A stretch of DNA of 7,141 bases. It comes from Burkholderiaceae bacterium. Lineage in GTDB: Bacteria > Pseudomonadota > Gammaproteobacteria > Burkholderiales > Burkholderiaceae_C. The position numbers and the translations under genes are program-made. The notes below the pieces were generated by a model. The model did not search any database and had not been told where the DNA came from. It saw only the letters and a program-made list of their open reading frames with translations. The DNA is taken from positions 1-7,141 of the forward strand of contig JALOSD010000116.1 of NCBI GenBank assembly GCA_025458585.1. The letters run 5' to 3'. This document shows, in pieces, positions 5,515-7,141 of this stretch (position 1 is the first letter of the stretch; the number at the start of each line of letters is the position of its first letter).

Positions 5515-5844
5515 CTACTCCTTGAGCTTGTACCACTGCTGGTTGACGAAGGCGGCGACGTCGCGCTCGTCCTCGGGGAACAGGCCGAGCCGCAGTTCGC
5601 TGTTGCAAAGGCTCATGTAGCGCTTGAGGTCGAAGATCGTCCTGACCTTGCGGTCGTCGCGCAGGTAGATGAAGCCGGCGTCGCGGCCGGTCTTCTCCTC
5701 GTGGCAGGCCGCACACTTGCTCTCGACGTGGATCTTGCGGCCGTTGGCGAGGTCGGCGTCGGGGAACGGGTTGGCGCTGGTGCCGAAGGTGGCGAGGCCC
5801 GCGAGCAGGCCGGCGGCGACGGTGAGTGGTGGACGCATGGTCAT
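5515..5844 (-). CDS. Small periplasmic monohaem cytochrome c
   Basis: About 109 aa. A Sec signal peptide covers residues 1-24 (hydrophobic TVAAGLLAGLATF, cleavage near TSA). The haem motif is CAACH (44-48), and M77 in KRYMSLC is the most likely sixth ligand. An extra C80 lies three residues after that methionine. The tail FPEDERDVAAFVNQQWYKLK is the usual C-terminal helix of a class I-like cytochrome. The start at 5844 (MTMRPP) is preferred because a GGGG sequence lies shortly upstream; ATG at 5838 or 5868 is also possible, but the latter adds charged residues. It lies 48 nt downstream of the HAD gene on the same strand, with only a 5-bp hairpin between (5863-5876), so cotranscription is possible. 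It may be an electron acceptor for the Sox or hydrolase proteins. I do not recognise a named family. Confidence 0.85.
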   Translation of the reverse strand: MTMRPPLTVAAGLLAGLATFGTSANPFPDADLANGRKIHVESKCAACHEEKTGRDAGFIYLRDDRKVRTIFDLKRYMSLCNSELRLGLFPEDERDVAAFVNQQWYKLKE

Positions 5845-5892
5845 CGGGCCCCGGAAACGACACCGCAAGCGTGCGGCGCCGGGGGGCCGATG

Positions 5893-6675
5893 TCAAGCCG
5901 GATCGGCCCGTGCCGGCCGGACGCTCGGCGCGTCCTTGCGGGGCATCTCGGCGTGCCAGCGGCGCACATCGTCGAGCGTGACCGGGCGTGCCGGGTCGTC
6001 GGGGTGATGGTCGAGGTCGGTCAGGCGCGCACTCGCGGCGCCGAAGGCGTCGCCTGCGCTGTAGTCGGTCGGCGTGACGAGGCAGCGCAGACCGGCCGCC
6101 GTCGCGGCGGTCACGCCGTGAGCGGAGTCCTCGAAGGCGATCGCGGCATCGGCGTCGAGCCCGAGGCGCTCGAGCACCCAGCGGTAGACGGCAGGGTCGG
6201 GCTTCTTCGCCGCCACCTCCTGCGCCGTGCCCATCACGTCGAACCAGTGCGGGGCGTCCTCGCCGAGCGTGGCCCGCAGCAGCGCGATCACGTTGTCGCG
6301 CGTCGTCGTCGTCGCGATCGCGAGGCGCAGGCCTTCGCGCCGCGCCTCGCGGATCAGTCGCGCGACGCCCGGTCGCAGCCGCACGGCGCCCTCGGCGACG
6401 CGCTGCACGTAGTGGCGCGTCTTGCTCGCGTGCAGGCGCCTCAGCAGCGCGGCGAGTTCGTCGTCGGCGAGCGTCAGCGCACGGTGGGCACGGGCGTAGT
6501 GCGCCAACCGCTCGACGCCGCCCGCGACCTGCAGCAGTTCGCCGTACAGCGCCTCGTCCCAGTGCCAGTCGAGGCCGTGCTCGGCGAACGCGGCGTTGAA
6601 CGCGACGCGGTGGCCGTCGCGCTCGGTGTCGGCAAGCGTGCCGTCGACGTCGAAGATGAGCGCCTGCAGCGACAC
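5893..6675 (-). CDS. HAD-superfamily phosphatase, CbbY-like
   Basis: A cytoplasmic sugar-phosphate phosphatase of 260 aa. Motif I is FDVDGTLADTE (D9 nucleophile, D11 acid/base). Motif II lies in ATTTT (121-125), motif III is KKPDP (157-161) and motif IV is FEDSAHG (E182, D183). The cap segment GLDWHWDEALYGELLQVAGGVERLAHY (34-60, counting from the GTG start) closely resembles CbbY, which dephosphorylates xylulose-1,5-bisphosphate, an inhibitor of Rubisco. No other Calvin-cycle gene is in view, so the true substrate is open. The GTG at 6675 is chosen because GAAGG lies 8 nt upstream, it follows the redoxin stop by 4 nt, and the protein then starts MSLQALIFDVDG as expected. Upstream starts at 6756 would run inside the redoxin gene and add a low-complexity tail. 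It is probably translationally coupled to that redoxin. Confidence 0.9.
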   Translation of the reverse strand: MSLQALIFDVDGTLADTERDGHRVAFNAAFAEHGLDWHWDEALYGELLQVAGGVERLAHYARAHRALTLADDELAALLRRLHASKTRHYVQRVAEGAVRLRPGVARLIREARREGLRLAIATTTTRDNVIALLRATLGEDAPHWFDVMGTAQEVAAKKPDPAVYRWVLERLGLDADAAIAFEDSAHGVTAATAAGLRCLVTPTDYSAGDAFGAASARLTDLDHHPDDPARPVTLDDVRRWHAEMPRKDAPSVRPARADPA

Positions 6676-6679
6676 CGCG

Positions 6680-7141
6680 TCAGCCTTCGTCGCGCCACTT
6701 GATGGAGCAGCCGATGCAGGGGTGCTGTTCGGCGGGGCCGTGCCCGGTGTCGGCAACCATCCTCATCGCGTCGAACAGTTCGCGCGGCGTGCCCTCGGGG
6801 GCGGCGTCCTTGCGCGACGCGTCGAGGCGGCCGCGGTAGCGCAGCCGCAGCTGGGCGTCGAAGCCGAAGAAGTCGGGCGTGCACACGGCGCCGTAGGTGC
6901 GCGCGACGTGCTGCGTCTCGTCATACAGGTAGGCAAACGGCAGTGACGGCGCGAGCTCGACCATGCGATCGAAGCTGTCCTCCGGATAGGCGCTGGCGTC
7001 GTTGGCGTTGATGCCGATGACGTGCACGCCGATCGCCTGCAGGTCGCGCGCATCGCGCACCAGGCGCGGCAGGATCGCCTTCACGTACGGGCAGTGGTTG
7101 CAGATGAACGCGACGACGGTGCCCTTCGGGCCTGCGAGTTC
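6680..7141 (-). CDS. Thioredoxin-like redoxin (5' end beyond right edge)
   Basis: The frame is open to the window end, so the N-terminus is missing; 153 residues are visible. The first of them read ELAGPKGTVVAFICNHCPYVKAI, with CNHC as the redox motif of the AhpC/TSA-type thioredoxin family that characteristically shows CNHCPYV. Later conserved blocks are GINANDASAYPEDSFDRM, PFAYLYDETQHVARTYGAVCTPDFF with the cis-proline in CTPDFF, and the typical tail GCSIKW. A GTG at 7084 would cut off the CNHC motif and is not the start. The tail reads HPCIGCSIKW, giving a second C-x-x-C pair near the C-terminus. It is followed after 4 nt by the HAD gene. No signal peptide can be assessed. It is likely a cytoplasmic thiol-disulfide or peroxide-related protein of unknown partner. 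Confidence 0.9.
   Translation of the reverse strand, partial: ELAGPKGTVVAFICNHCPYVKAILPRLVRDARDLQAIGVHVIGINANDASAYPEDSFDRMVELAPSLPFAYLYDETQHVARTYGAVCTPDFFGFDAQLRLRYRGRLDASRKDAAPEGTPRELFDAMRMVADTGHGPAEQHPCIGCSIKWRDEG

Noticed and set aside
5863..5876. Small hairpin between the HAD and cytochrome genes as a terminator
   Set aside because: The stem is only 5 bp and the following minus-strand T-run is interrupted, so it is too weak to call.
5701..6702. A 333-codon + strand frame opposite the HAD gene and part of the cytochrome gene
   Set aside because: The HAD gene on the other strand has all four catalytic motifs, and this frame crosses two real genes and an intergenic gap.
1..7141. CRISPR arrays, tRNA or rRNA genes, insertion sequences
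   Set aside because: I saw no repeat-spacer periodicity, no cloverleaf or rRNA-like segments, and no transposase or terminal inverted repeats. The window is gene-dense with ordinary genes throughout.

Overview
The window is a GC-rich segment dominated by a thiosulfate-oxidation (Sox) gene cluster. The gene order soxZ-soxA-soxX-soxB followed by a SoxS-like thioredoxin, the very high GC content and the protein style all fit a betaproteobacterium of the Burkholderiales (Rubrivivax/Leptothrix/Methylibium-like). This placement is inferred from gene order and composition, not from a search.

Left half, all on the + strand: the last codons of soxZ (1-53), then a strong 14-bp hairpin terminator. Next come soxA (226-1020, single-haem type) and soxX (1031-1642), which abuts soxA. 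A second intrinsic terminator (1669-1691) and an AT-richer leader precede soxB (1738-3363) and a SoxS-like periplasmic thioredoxin (3392-3898). SoxZ would carry the sulfur substrate as part of SoxYZ. SoxAX attaches thiosulfate to that carrier, SoxB hydrolyses off sulfate, and the SoxS-like protein would keep the carrier thiol or haem-Cys sites reduced. The two terminators split this run into soxZ | soxAX | soxB-soxS.

Right half: a periplasmic DsrE-family protein (3935-4366, -) is divergent from an exported SoxH-related metallo-beta-lactamase-fold hydrolase (4519-5505, +). Their shared upstream region holds a large imperfect hairpin. Convergent to the hydrolase is a small monohaem c-type cytochrome (5515-5844, -). 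A minus-strand pair then completes the window: a thioredoxin-like redoxin, cut by the right edge, and a CbbY-like HAD phosphatase 4 nt downstream of it. Almost every gene outside the HAD enzyme is an exported or redox protein, consistent with periplasmic sulfur metabolism.

The most unusual observation is that soxX and soxB both appear to lack their export signals. SoxB starts MSLSRR and then runs directly into the conserved mature sequence FGNVHFLHFTDCHAQ, with the Tat hydrophobic region and linker missing. SoxX has only a GTG start four codons before an LAGC lipobox-like Cys, with no room for a signal peptide. Upstream in-frame stops, and for soxX the absence of any other start codon, rule out simple mis-assigned starts. 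Either these are real in-frame deletions, which would mislocalise two core Sox proteins, or they are sequence or assembly errors.
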